Shown here: in pieces, positions 12,351 through 24,025 of the stretch
Layout of the letters: each line of letters starts with the position of its first letter
How positions within the stretch are numbered: the first letter of the stretch is position 1
Assembly (NCBI RefSeq): GCF_020520425.1
Contig: NC_079491.1
Span: 3,348,001-3,412,000 of the forward strand
Reading direction: 5' to 3'
DNA length: 64,000 bases
Origin: Spinacia oleracea
Taxonomy: Eukaryota; Streptophyta; Magnoliopsida; Caryophyllales; Amaranthaceae
The notes under the pieces: generated by a model
Told to the model about the DNA's origin: nothing
What the model saw: the letters and a program-made list of their open reading frames with translations, nothing else
Database searches by the model: none
Program-made: the position numbers and the translations under genes

Positions 12351-12980
12351 ATGGCGAACGCATCACCAAATTCCACCACCAACGAAGAAGATTACTCAGC
12401 CTCAGCAACCCTCACCCACTTCGACCGCCCACTCCCACTCCTCCGCCGCCCCATCACCGCCGGCCCAACCGACAACCCGAACCTCGGCCCGTACGTCCTT
12501 GCATTCCCAAACCCACAATCCTTCTTCTCTTCCCTTAAAATTTCCGAGTCGAAGCTTCTGGAACAGTGCGAAGCCGGGGTACGAATCGGATGCTCAATAA
12601 CCGCATCAAACAACTGTAAACCTCCATGGTGGAAGACCCTTTTCGGGAAAATCGATTTTAGAGAGAGAAACGAGTGCGAGGAGAGAGAAATGGCTGCTTG
12701 TCTTCAAGGGTCGAAGGAGAAATGTTGGGAATTTTCCAAGGAGAAGTGTTTGGGCCCGTTTGGGTCTGCCCGGATTGCCTGTAGAGAGGGAAAGTTGAGA
12801 AGGAAGGAGGTGGGTCGGTTGATTTCTTGGGTCTCGGGTTTGGGTCTTGCAAATAGGAATTCTGGGTTTGAAATGTTGGTTAGTAATCAATTGGGGTTGC
12901 TTCCTGAGTTGAATTTGAGCTATGAAATCACTTATTTTAGAGGGTCTGAGCTATTAAGAGATAGAAATCAACCTAATTGA
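12351..12980 (+). CDS. Uncharacterised single-exon plant protein, 209 aa
   Basis: A continuous reading frame runs from ATG at 12351 to TGA at 12978-12980. It has a Ser/Thr/Pro-rich N terminus, a central CKPPWWKTLFG motif and seven cysteines, several in the central part. A basic stretch (SARIACREGKLRRKEVGRLI) follows. No signal peptide or membrane segment is evident. Evidence that it is real: GC-rich coding composition inside AT-rich flanks, and a recognisable but frameshifted copy at 42696-43291 where the protein-coding part is the best conserved. I do not recognise a family. From position it might be the counterpart of the Arabidopsis gene next to CYP63 (At3g63390), but that is untested. Confidence 0.7.
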   Translation: MANASPNSTTNEEDYSASATLTHFDRPLPLLRRPITAGPTDNPNLGPYVLAFPNPQSFFSSLKISESKLLEQCEAGVRIGCSITASNNCKPPWWKTLFGKIDFRERNECEEREMAACLQGSKEKCWEFSKEKCLGPFGSARIACREGKLRRKEVGRLISWVSGLGLANRNSGFEMLVSNQLGLLPELNLSYEITYFRGSELLRDRNQPN

Positions 12981-13149
12981 TGATGCTAGATAAAGGAAGT
13001 TGGCTTACATGGTAGCAGTGTTGAAGATAGAGTGATTTATAAGGTTTGTAAGTGACAACATAATCATATGGTGTTTTCTTAACATTGTCAAATTTTCATC
13101 AATTTTGTTTATTTGGCTATTTTTTGTCATTTCTACATTTGATTATTTA

Positions 13150-14310
13150 GTTTGGTAGCTGGTTTATGTTCTTCATGTTATCCATGTGTGCAGATTATTG
13201 TAACTTTTGAATCTTAGTAATTTGATGGCTAACAAGTAACAAGGCCCCATAATGGTATTTATTTAATTGATTTGTTTGTGTGAATGATTCTTGATGAATG
13301 TTGTTGGGGGTTTATACCTTGTGTTGATTCCTCACAACTCGGAATGTCGATCGTACCTTGTATGTGCTCTGCTTAATGAGTTGATTACCTCTATACAGTC
13401 TCTTGGTTGTATTAAATATACCTAAGACTTTTTTTTATTAGAAGTTTAGTGCTTGGAAGAAATTCGAGAAATTGGGCAAAGGATTTTTGGTTCTTTGTAT
13501 TTCTGATTAGTGTGGAGATTAAAAGAGCTAATTGATGGAAACACTAAAGAGACTGAAGAATGCAAGAATTTTAAGGATTAGTTAGTGTCCTTTTGTCCAA
13601 AAATCTGTAGAAGATAAGAATTAAAATTTGAGGATTATAAACTATGAAAAGTTGCATGTTTTTATTATGGAAGGGATTAGTTCTTGTTAAAATAACATGT
13701 TTCATTACTTTGAACATGTTCTGCCCTTTCCCAAAGAAAATAGAAAGCATGGTATACTGGAACCAGGGAGTATTTTTGTTAGTTGTTTTATGTTCTTCAT
13801 GTTATCCATGGGCATGATGTGTGCAGATTATTGTAACTTTTGAATCTTAGTAATTTGATGGCCAACAAGTAACAAGGCCCCATGATGGTATTTATTTAAT
13901 TGATTTGTTTGTGTGAATGGATCTTGATGAATGTTATTGGGGGTTTATACCCCGTGTTGATTACATTGTCAACTTTTCATCAATCTTGTTTATTTGGCAA
14001 GTTTTTGTCATTTGTGATTGTTGTGGAGATTAAAAGAGCTAATTGATGGAAAGATTAGAGACACTGAAGAATGCAAGGAGTTTAAGGATTAGTTAGTGTA
14101 CTTCTGTTAAAAAATCTAGAGAAGATAAGAATTAAAATGTGAGGATTATAAACTATGAAAAGTTACAAGTTTCTGTTATGAAAGAGGATTAGTTCTCGAC
14201 TTATTGTTATAATGACATGTTTCATTACTTGAACATGTTCTGCCCTTTCCCAAAGAAAAGAGAAAGCATGGTATACTGAAACCAAGGAGTATTCTTGTTA
14301 GTTGTTTTAT
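13150..14310. repeat. Tandem duplication of about 630 bp downstream of the 209-aa gene
   Basis: The segment from about 13150 (GTTCTTCATGTTATCCATG) recurs from about 13790, with high identity and small indels, ending near 14310. Copy B (43440-43710) has only one copy. There is no coding potential. Confidence 0.75.
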
Positions 14311-14747
14311 TGCTCTACTGGGTTTGCCTTCGTCGTGACTTCACTTGTGCTTTCTTTGTATTTATTGCATTGAGGAAGTTTGCATGAACTCATGATTTGT
14401 TCGTTCTTTGGTTTTATCTATGGTATCGTTGAAGAATGTTGCAAGCAATGAAGTATACACGATGCATGCATCACAAATAATTCACAATATGTATACATTC
14501 AGTGTCAGTCGTAGTGAGTATTTACTATTTAGACACACTTGCTCACCTTTTTTGGCCTTTCTGTTATGAATCTCTAAACTTTTATGAACATGCTAATTGT
14601 TACTCATACCTTCCTCCTCGTAGAACATTATTATTTTACTTCTTATGACTGGACAACCCAGAGATTTGAGATTCCTCTTTACGGAGTACAATTTAGTGCC
14701 TAGCACTTAAACTAGGAAGATTTTGTCCCCTGTATGTGGCTTGTCAG

Positions 14748-15117
14748 TAGACCTGATTATTGGGCATGGTAGCTCAATGGGTATAAGGGTTGGGTCATGT
14801 TAATAGGGTTCTTATTTGATAGGATTCTTATTGGACAAGGCCTTTATTGGACAAGGTCAATATAGGGCCGAACTTATAACACAATGATTTTGAAAACTAA
14901 AATAGTTATGATATAAAATATTATATGGATAGCTTCGTATTCACTTGTATTCATACGACTTTTTTTTTTTCTTTTCCCTTGCTCGGTTAGTGACCCGCCC
15001 ACTACCGGCCTGCTATTAATCTGTGACTCGGTTTGACCCGCTAAAATTAACCCTTTCATTACCCAACGCTTTTGACCCGCACCGACCCTGATCCGACCCA
15101 CCCAATAACCAGGTCAA
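14748..15117. mobile_element. hAT-like MITE
   Basis: The left end TAGACCTGATTATTGGG and the right end (inverted TTGACCTGGTTATTGGG) match at 15 of 17 bases. The 8-bp flanks CTTGTCAG and CTTGTTGG are a near-matching target duplication. The element is 370 bp, rich in GACCCG words, and non-coding. Confidence 0.6.
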
Positions 15118-15599
15118 CTTGTTGGTAGATCCCATGAATGCTTTGGTTGCATCCACACATTCTGCATTTTCAGGGGAAGTTCTACGGCTTCTACACTCGA
15201 AAAGTGGTGGAAGTTGTTTATCTAATCCTCCTTACTTCCTCAGGCAAGTGGAAACTTCAAAGTTCAATGGGATTTGACCTGTAGAATTTCATGCAGTCAG
15301 CCAAGCAAGTTTTGACACTTCCTAGGAATTAAATCTCTTAGGAAATTGTTGTTTCTTGCAAAAGTGCAAGTGTAAAACCTCTTCCATCAGACAGTTTTGC
15401 ACCTCTTGAATTGGCATATCTTTTTTTTGCAATACCTTTCAAGCCCATTACTTGAAGTTGGTTTTTATGTCTCTTCTTTCTTTTTTTCCTTGTTTCTTTA
15501 ATCCTAACACTTATAAAGCCTTGAACTTTCGTTACTATTCACCCAATAGTGCTCTCCCCATTTTGCCTCCATTTCATGCCTGATTTTTTTTTGGCTTAT

Positions 15600-18170
15600 T
15601 CTTATCAATAGTGTGTGGACGATTCTACCCACTGCCATTTGCTGCCTGCCTGCCTCGTGCGTTCTTTTTCCTCTCTCGCCTTTCCCTGATCTTTGCTTTC
15701 TCTGGGGCTGTTTCTCCCCCTTCCATTTTCAACAAACCCTACTCTCATACTTCCATTCTCCTCCGCCCCCTTCACCGTTTTCTCTTTCAGATCAATTTTC
15801 ATCAAAACTCATACTTCTATTCTCCTCCGCCCCCTTCACCATTTTCTCTTTTCAGATCAATTCTCATCAATCTATGTTCTTCTTCAAGATTATGTCGGTT
15901 TATGGCGATCGAAGGATCAAATTCGAGGATTATGAGAAGGAGCCCGAGTATGGAACTGTGGACATAATCACAAAAATTTACACTTTCGTTTATCTGATTT
16001 GATCATGCTAATTCAGCCTACTTGGTCCGTTTTCGCTGGTTTTGTTCTTGATTTTTCTTTTTAGGCTAGTTTTTAGCATTTGATTGTTAGTTGATAGTGC
16101 ATTCTACCTGATATGAATTGAGGGAAAGTAAACCCTACCGTCTTTGTGAATATCTCTATAAGGTATGACATAAAAAACACATCCATTCTTAACCTCTTAC
16201 CTGCGTTCCCCTATGGACTGTAATATTGGGACTTTGAAATCACAGATAGGAAAAAGATAAGAGAGAGTATATTTTCCAAAATTATAGCAATTTCCATCTC
16301 CTCGATTTCTGTAACCCAGGTAGATGGGCCCAACAATGACTTGAATAGCCAATTTCAGAGGCTGAAAGTTAATTCTGGCGGCGTAGTTTTACCAGTTCTA
16401 TGAATTGTTGAAGTCTTATTTAAAGTGTGTTCGTTATAGAAATATGAACTACCAGAGGAACATAATGATGCAATCCATGATACAGGATTCGTCCAACAAG
16501 TGGAAATCACTGTCATTGCACTGAAGTCTGAAAGACTGCAACTCAATGGTCTGGACCTTCCATAATTTTGTAATTGAAGAAAACCAACAACAACCTAACT
16601 ATGTTTAAGAACGTTAGATATTGCAGTGTTAGATAAAAGATTCTAGAGAGAGCTAAAGAGAGGAACCAATAGTACGTATCTGAGAGATGAGTAGAGAAAA
16701 AAAATGTAATATGGATATAATAGCTGTGGTCTCTGGGCATACCTCTCCTTTTATGAACTTTGTCTGTTGGGATTAGCAAGTGGTTCGACTTGCTGCTGCT
16801 GGGAACCCAAACCAGATTAGGTCTATAAAAGTGTATGGTGAGATTAGAGGTTGCAATGTTACTATGGTGGATAGTAGAATGAGAGAATGTGGTGTGATCG
16901 CAGGAGGGGGTCTAGCTGCTGCTGTCCCCTCCTCCCTGGTGACCAGATGATCTTCTCAGGTTATGGAACTTAATTGTTCTGTCAAAATGGAGTAATTTTA
17001 TTGAAGAATTGTTTTTACAAGGCTCGTAGTTTGTGGAAATCATGTGAGTGTTAGAATTAAAGGTTGTGTTTATTATGATAACAGAATATCGTCATTTCCA
17101 TCTGTCTTGCACGAGCTTCAAGATTTTGTATTGTCTATTGATGAAATCGCCTACAGTTCTTCCTATGTACTGGATAAGAGGGGTGGGGATTAACATTGTG
17201 CAATAAGCTGGAACTTCATCATAGTGGGCTTCTGAGAAACTTGTTCAATGCTCTGTTGTATTCTTGCTACCTGGTGTTTCTGATGATGGTCCTGCCTCCG
17301 TCGATTTAGCAGGCTTCTTATTGGGGTTTCATGTTCTAACACTAATGCTTCTTTAGGTGATCATGTAGTCTTGTCGATGCACCTGTTAAATTTATGAGCA
17401 GCTTGGTTTAATAGTATGACTACTAATTGACTGTATAAGATGTTAGCAAATATGTCTACCTTAAAAGAACCGAATTTCACAATTAAGTTGCTTCAATGAC
17501 CTGAGCACTGCATGCTCTCTTTCTTTCTTGCTGAAGCACACGATTTTCAAGTTGCAGACATGAACTATGGTCCAAGCTTAGTTAAACAGGCCCAACTCCA
17601 AATTAGCTTCTGAATCGACTCATTAAGGCAGGCTGACTCGGGAGCGGAGAATGGATGGATGGATTTTGGGATGCCGGTTAATCTTGGTAGCTTGGGGATT
17701 AAGACTACTACGCAAGTCCATTACAGTACTGGCAATGAGATGAATTATGGCCTTTCAAGGACAACCGGTTTCCCTCCATGAGTAGCCGAGGCAGCTGCAA
17801 AGGCGGCCTGTGATGCCAACAGAAGAGAATCCCTTGCATCAGATCAGAAGCATAATGGAGAAGCTGGGAGAGAAAGTTTCAGGAAGGGGAGAGAGGGGAA
17901 AAAAACCAAGTACACGAAAGGTATTACTGCTATCTCTGTCCTGTTTCTTATCACAAATCGAGCAAAAAAATAAGAAAGGGGTAATCAGTTGAATAATACC
18001 CACCGAAATCATCCACACACGTCTTCTCTCTCTCTCTCCTCCAATTCCAAAGATGGATAGATAACATCCCCAATTTTGACTCTCAAAATCTCTCTTAGCT
18101 CAAATTCCCAATCATTTACTTCGGAAAAACCCTAATTTACAGTATGATTCAAACTAAAAAAACCCCAATT
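15600..18170 (+). other. Gene-like but unresolved stretch
   Basis: A pyrimidine-rich leader-like segment carries a 64-bp tandem duplication (15744-15871). It is followed by a short frame starting MSVYGDRRIKFEDYEKEPEYG at 15893 that stops after 36 residues. Further pieces with protein-like composition, such as IKVYGEIRGCNVTMVD near 16830 and TTTQVHYSTGNEMNYGL near 17710, are not joined into a frame. I do not recognise them. They may be decayed exons. Confidence 0.35.
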
Positions 18171-18689
18171 AGCTATGCTGTTCATAATTTTTCTAGGGTT
18201 AGGGTTTAATTTGAATTTGGGCGATGCATTAAAGGTTCCCTTTAGGGTTAACAATGTTCTCCCAGTTTCACCACGCCAAATTTCATGGCCCGTACTCAAT
18301 AATCTTCACAGTGCGGTTGATTTGATGCCTTCTTTTGTGGGTTCGATTCGTCACAAAATAATGAGTCAATTCAATTGAAAGGGGCTTGCTTTTATGAGAA
18401 TACTGCTCGCCTTGAGTTCACTGATTCCGGCGATAAGGGTTTGGGTGGTGGTCTTCTTCACCTCACGGTATTATTTCATGGAAAAATCACGTGTTAATCA
18501 GTGTTATTAATACTTAGTTTCTATTTGATGATTGAATTTCTTATTGTGTTTCTTGATCACAATTTGTTATTGGGTGGGTCTGATTTTTGTATATAAGCTG
18601 TTTGATTGTATAATTTGGGTCAAATTTTTAGATTGGTTGTTATACAGTTCAGTTTTCTGACATTATTGTGTTCATATTGAAGTATAATA

Positions 18690-19006
18690 CTCCCTCCGTC
18701 CCAAAATTATCTTCCTGCTTTCCTAAACGAGCGTCCCATAATTATCTTCCTGTTTCTAATTTTGGCTACTAAGGTCCCCACTTTCTCATGTACTATATTA
18801 ATTAAAATTGAATTGAAAACCCCACCCATGTACTATATTCCACTTTCCCCATGTACTATATTCTCTTTTACATGTACTTTATTCCACTTTTCCATACAAC
18901 TCAATCATCATTTATACTTTATTCCACTTTTTCATGTACTATATTCCACTTTTCTTAAAATCTGTGTTTTTGGTCAAACAGGAAGATAATTATGGGACGG
19001 AGGGAG
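18690..19006. mobile_element. Stowaway MITE
   Basis: The ends CTCCCTCCGTCCCAAAATTA and the inverted TAATTATGGGACGGAGGGAG are near-perfect terminal repeats, flanked by TA (18688-18689 and 19007-19008). It is 317 bp and lies in the first intron of the pseudogene. Confidence 0.88.
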
Positions 19007-20444
19007 TATAAAATGGTGTTTTGGGAAATCTTTCATCTTTTTGCTTGATCATGAACCAAAGCAGTCTCTGTACTCTGCAGTTAGCTTACATCATACAAAA
19101 ACTGATAATCAATCATGAACAGTTCGGCGTTGAACTAATAAGAGAGGAAATAGAATAGCAAATAGCAGAATGTACATAGGAAGAAGCTATATATAACAAG
19201 GCAAATAACTACTTATTATAAAATAGGAAAAACATTCCCATGAATCCATGATCATATTTAGTGGACAACACACTAACTACACTAACACAAAAAGCCTGAG
19301 CAACTAACACATGCTCATAAATAATAGGAAGTTAGGAACTAACTAACCACTAATTTAAAGCATTTATTCCAACATTCAGAAGTCCGGGTTCGTATTGGAT
19401 TCACAATTAGTGATAAAATTTCCATGTTGTTTGTTGGATGAAGAATCTTGCACTATTATCCATGAGTATGTTGATTCTTATTTATTTGTTTTGTAGAAGA
19501 AATGATATTGATATGCATCAATATTCTGCTGTTTTTATGATAAGTTATCGGCTAAGTTTCGCGACTATATTCCTATGTTGACCTCCTTTACCTTGTTTTT
19601 TTACAGACATCTTCAGCCCACAGTCATACCTGTATGGATCTTTATGTTTTTGCAACTCCCTACAGGGTTACTTGGGATTATTACTTTGCCTCAAGTGAGC
19701 ATACGCTCAAGATAGATTCTTGGGAGGAAGCTGCTTAGCTGGAATATGTATGGTTTAGTTCTAGCCTGTTTTGTTTAATGTCTGTATCTAATGTTGGGAC
19801 AAACAATTAACTTTCTGACTGGCCATGGAGCAGGTAAAACAACACTGGATTTCTGTGTTCCCAATGCCATCTGGGGGACTTCCTTTCTTTGTTGGCCGTT
19901 TTGCCTCTATTTTCTGATTCTGTTTGGGTCAGCATGCACATGGGTGCAACATTTAAGAAGCGTCCTCAATCTTGGCGGACGATCATTAATCCTGAGGATG
20001 TCCATTCTGGTGACTTTATTGCTGTTTCAAAGATCCGTGGTCGTTGGGGGTGGATTTGAGACACTAGAGAAATGGGTCACCGGGGCATTTGCCGGTCACA
20101 CGGCTGTTTGCCTAAATGATGAACAGGGTACTCTTTGGGTTGGTGAATCAGGGCATGAGAATGAAAAGGTATCTAAACTACTTGTGAATATTTAGAGAAG
20201 AATCTTGAAAGTAATGCTAGTTTTGTTCCTTATATCCAATGTTTGGGTTTACTCATTCAATCATTTCATTTGCTATTGCAGGGTGAAGAAGTTATTGCGA
20301 TCATTCCACGGGATGAATGGTGGAGACTTGCGTTGAAGGACAATTCCAACCCACAGATAGCTTTGCTGCCCTTGCATCCCGATGTGCGTGCCAAATTTAA
20401 CTCTACTGCTGCTTGGGAATTTGCACGAAAGCATGTCAGGCAAA

Positions 20445-20740
20445 CCATAACATGATATTTAGTTGGATTGATACCATAGGCGACAACTTTCCACCTCCTC
20501 TTGATGCTCATTTGGTATACCTCTTGTCTGTGATATAAGCTGTTTCATCTTTTTTGCTATCTTTGAATAAGAAGTTTTTTTTATTTTGCTTTCCATAACA
20601 TGATATTTAGTTGGATTGATACCATAGGCGACAACTTCCCACCTCCTCATGATGCTCATTTGGTATACCTCTTGTCTGTGATATAAGCTGTTTCATCCTT
20701 TTTGCTATGTTTGAATAAGAAGTTTTTTTATTTTGCTTCT
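20445..20740. repeat. 148-bp tandem duplication spanning an exon end of the pseudogene
   Basis: The segment beginning CCATAACATGATATTTAG at 20445 recurs at 20593 with few changes, duplicating the 3' end of an exon and the following donor. This further disables the gene. Confidence 0.85.
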
Positions 20741-20989
20741 TTTAATTCCTTTCTAATTTTCATATTTATGTCTAGCAACAAAACATGTTTGAAGTTGGCG
20801 TTAGTGAAATGAAAGTATTTAGTCCCGGATTTGAATTTTATTGTCATATGATCTACTTAACTATAGGTGTGGCTCTGTCTATAATGCTTCAGGTCATTTC
20901 TGTCATGTCTACGTGGACTAGATTACAGCAAGCATATGCAGCAAATATGTGGAACGAGGCTTTAAATAAGAGACTTGGAACTGAGGTAT

Positions 20990-22290
20990 GCATGTCAATC
21001 TCCCTGCCTTTCTAAATTTCTTGACCGAAACTATGTTTTTGCCATTAGATGAGTTAAAAAGAAGTAAAATAGAGTAAAACAGAGTTTAAAGCCAGAAGTA
21101 ATAGCGTACTTTCTCCTCGGTGCCAATACGGCTCAAAGATCTTTGATGCCCATGCTTTGGTACTCTGGTCGTTATGTTTTATCCTAAGGAGTCTTATCGT
21201 AGGTTCATCCTTTTTATGACTCTATTTCTCTATCCTTTTTAACAGAGTTCACAGTGAGTACTATTTCTCTATCCAAACGTTTTTGTTTTGATTATTGTAT
21301 TTCAACATGGATGTATCAATAAAACTGCAGATCCACGATGCATATATGCTGAAATATTCGAGAGCAACACAACATAAGCAACTAAATATTCGAGGCCTTT
21401 AAAATGTTGATGGTTGTTTAGGCTATATATGTTTGTTATTTATGTACCACGTTGTAAAATGTTGTGGAGCAATACATAAGCAACAATTTGCCGCATTTTG
21501 TAATTTGTATATATGTATGAGACAGTCATCTATTGTATATAGTACGATTAGTTGTTGCTTTTGGAGAATCGGTTGTAATGGAAAACAACCACTTGTAAAA
21601 AAAAAACAACATATACACTTGACAAATTATAGTTATTTCCATCAATCCATCACGAAACTAAAAAGTTGACAGAGTATAAAGTTTTTGGTGTACAAGTATC
21701 ATTTGTTAAACCTTTCCTACATCAATAATGGTTTTTTTTAAAAAAGATTAAGGAAAACTATCACAATGAACAAATTAGACAGCACTTAAGAAAACAATGT
21801 GTCATAGTACAATCCCACAAGTGATATAATGAAGAGAAAACAAAACTGACAATCCAATTGTTACTATACATACAATAGCGTAATAACAATTGTTTTTCTA
21901 GCATTTACCATAAAATTGTGAATGCTAATCTTTTACGTAATATTTTTACAAAATAAGTTTTTTCAATACCTTGGGGGAGCGTACGATGCAACAACTAGTT
22001 AATAAAAATTAGAAGAAAAAAAGGCTTCCATCAAATGGAGATGCCAAAGGAAGGTATTTGAGATGTAAATGTGTGTTATACATGAACATTGTTTGATTCA
22101 TATGAGTTTAACACTCATCGAAGATTTATCCTAATTCTCAGGATGAACCTAAGAGTTAGAAATGAAGACAAAATGGAGACAGCCTGTTAGTGGATATTAT
22201 AGAGTTTAAGGGAATGCATTATGCAGTAGACTGTAAACAAACAAAATGACCTCAAAAAAAAAAAAAAAAAAACGTTACAGAAATGAACTT
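20990..22290. other. Intergenic DNA, no gene seen
   Basis: AT-rich sequence with a 19-base poly-A run near 22255. No terminal repeats or coding region could be supported. Confidence 0.5.
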
Positions 22291-22291
22291 T

Positions 22292-23938
22292 TTACATGTC
22301 TCCATAAACATAATCTTCAACAACTTCACCATAACCATAATCACCATTTGGTCCTTGGTCAGATTTCAATACCCGATCAACGCTTTCTTGGTCCAAAACA
22401 CGAAGGCGGCATGAATTTGGTATTATGTTTAGGTTTACCCTTGTAGAAGTAAGTCTGTCTATATAGATAATCTGTTGAGGACAAAGGTTATCTGTCAATG
22501 AATTACAAACAAACAAAAAATGAGAAAAACAACTAATGCCATAAACAACAATGTACTTACGAGCAACAGAAGAGTACAACCCCCGTAACCCTCCTTCGAC
22601 GAGTTGAATTTTTTTCCATATTTCACAAGCCAGTCCAACACATATCGTGCCCAATTATAATCAGCTGATTCACTAGCTAAATATAAGACGCTTGCATGCA
22701 ACGGGCTTATCCAACCACGTTTCTGCGTTGGACGTAAAATGGTGCCAAGTGCATATAATAAGAAGTGCTTTTGAAATGTCTCTTTATCTTGAGGCTCGGA
22801 AACGATTTTCCCATAAACCTCTGACTCTGTAATAGCTCCATACATGGTATTCTGCTTGTACAACTTCTTGTTGTTAAGAGCGGTACTCTTGTTCGAGTAA
22901 CTTGGGAACAATAGATGGTGACCGGACCGTAACCCTAAGACCAAACCAACCAACTCCTCATCTATTTTCACTTTGTAGTTATCTCTTATTTCAAGTTCTA
23001 AGGTGTTGGGATCAAACCTACAAGTAATCCCATACCCAAATCGTGCATCGATATTCCCAATCCTCATGAATAAAAGTTCCTCAAAACCCATATCAACAAC
23101 CCACATCTTTTGTTTTACGGTTAAGTTCGAAAGCAGAGTTGCAAATTGTCTAACAGCACATCCCATTCCAGGAATCTGAAAAGAAGAAAATGGGCTTATT
23201 GCGACTATACTAACTAATTTCATTCACAAACTGCACATTAATGTACCAAACATGCTCATGCTCATGCTCATGCTCATGCTCATGCTCATGATTGTGTTAT
23301 ATTGCTTTAGTGTACGAGATTTGTTTAATTCATTTGATGTTCAAATTAGTAGAAAAAACATAATTATACCTTCCGGACACAAGGAGCAGGTTCTACACTT
23401 CCCCAACTGTGCATACTAGTATTTCCACCTTTGACTTTACATGACCCGGTGCTCTGTAAATAGAAACTAACATTAATATATTATTATGTGAATTAATATG
23501 TCTATTAAAAACATTTATTATCCAAATTTTAGTTGCATCTTTAATTAAAGAAAACGTACCCTAGGTTTTTTCGTTGAGGGTGGTGGTTGAACCGTCCGTT
23601 TTACAGCCCCCTTTGATTCTTCTTCGATGTCAAAGTGTTGAACAATGTGGACAACTGTGTTTGATTTAGTCAGTTCAACGAGGTCGTAAAAATCAGCTAT
23701 ATCTTGTATTGCAAGACCTTCCTCATGCAATTTTTCAATGTCGGCAACAAACCAGATCGTGTATTTCTTACGGCAACCCACCATATGAATCACCTTCTTG
23801 AGATGTATAAAGCTTAAACGTTCCCTGTCTATCAGAAGCATCTCCGATAACCCTTGTTCGTAACCCTTTTTGGGATGAAGTATGAACTTCCCATGATACC
23901 ATATGTTGAAGAAAACAATGGGCGACCAATTGCATGGT
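22292..23938 (-). CDS. PB1-like plus Ulp1-transposon-type domain protein, four exons
   Basis: Exons 23560-23938, 23370-23453, 22561-23175 and 22292-22471 join in phase with no stop (about 418 codons). The first (FNIWYHGKFILHP... to KSNTVVHIVQHFD) resembles the PB1-like domain found at the N terminus of plant MuDR transposases. The third (LTVKQKMWVVDMGFEELL, GLRSGHHLLFPSYS, ILRPTQKRGWISPLH, NWARYVLDWLVKYGKK) plus IIYIDRL in the fourth matches a domain often found in plant Ulp1-type transposon proteins. No transposase triad or Ulp1 catalytic region is seen. The first exon starts with the third base of a codon, so an upstream exon is expected; its best candidate is CYP63-derived (24030-24236). 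The first internal Met is at 23841. It may be a decayed Mutator-like element product or a host chimera. Confidence 0.6.
23251..23290. repeat. CTCATG hexamer microsatellite
   Basis: About 6.5 perfect copies of the hexamer lie in the intron between two exons of the PB1-like gene. Confidence 0.9.
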
Positions 23939-24025
23939 CTGAATTGAAGAATATAAATCTATTAACAGTAAATCGACAATTAAATTTGCAAGATATGGAT
24001 GTAAAATCAACTTTGTTGCAGATAC

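Larger units (their letters stand above)
5506..13710. repeat. Segmental duplication, copy A
   Basis: This block (CYP63 exon 10 through its 5' flank and the 209-aa gene) is repeated in the same orientation from 24026 to 43713. Similarity runs through exons, introns and intergenic DNA, so the duplication was DNA-based. Copy A holds a Stowaway element (6059-6433) that copy B lacks. Confidence 0.85.
18175..20982 (+). pseudogene. Decayed copy of a plant-specific gene of unknown function (At5g54870/At4g27020-like)
   Basis: Exon-like blocks at 18175-18467, about 19608-19740, 19940-20168, 20281-20518 and 20893-20982 read, in order, VLPVSPRQISWPVLNN, CMDLYVFATPYRVTWDYY, ETLEKWVTGAFAGHTAVC, ALLPLHPDVRAKFNSTAAW and YAANMWNEALNKRLGTE. 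I recall these words from a two-member Arabidopsis family. Several lesions break it. There is a frameshift near 18359, an in-frame TAG at about 19736 (after SWEEAA), a one-base insertion near 20045 and a roughly 10-base loss near 20445. The last exons are missing after 20982. It sits between two copies of the CYP63 block. It is unlikely to make a full protein. Confidence 0.82.

Noticed and set aside
12392-12890. Antisense frames over the 209-aa gene
   Set aside because: The plus-strand frame starts at a proper ATG, is longest, and its protein segments are the parts preserved in the duplicate.
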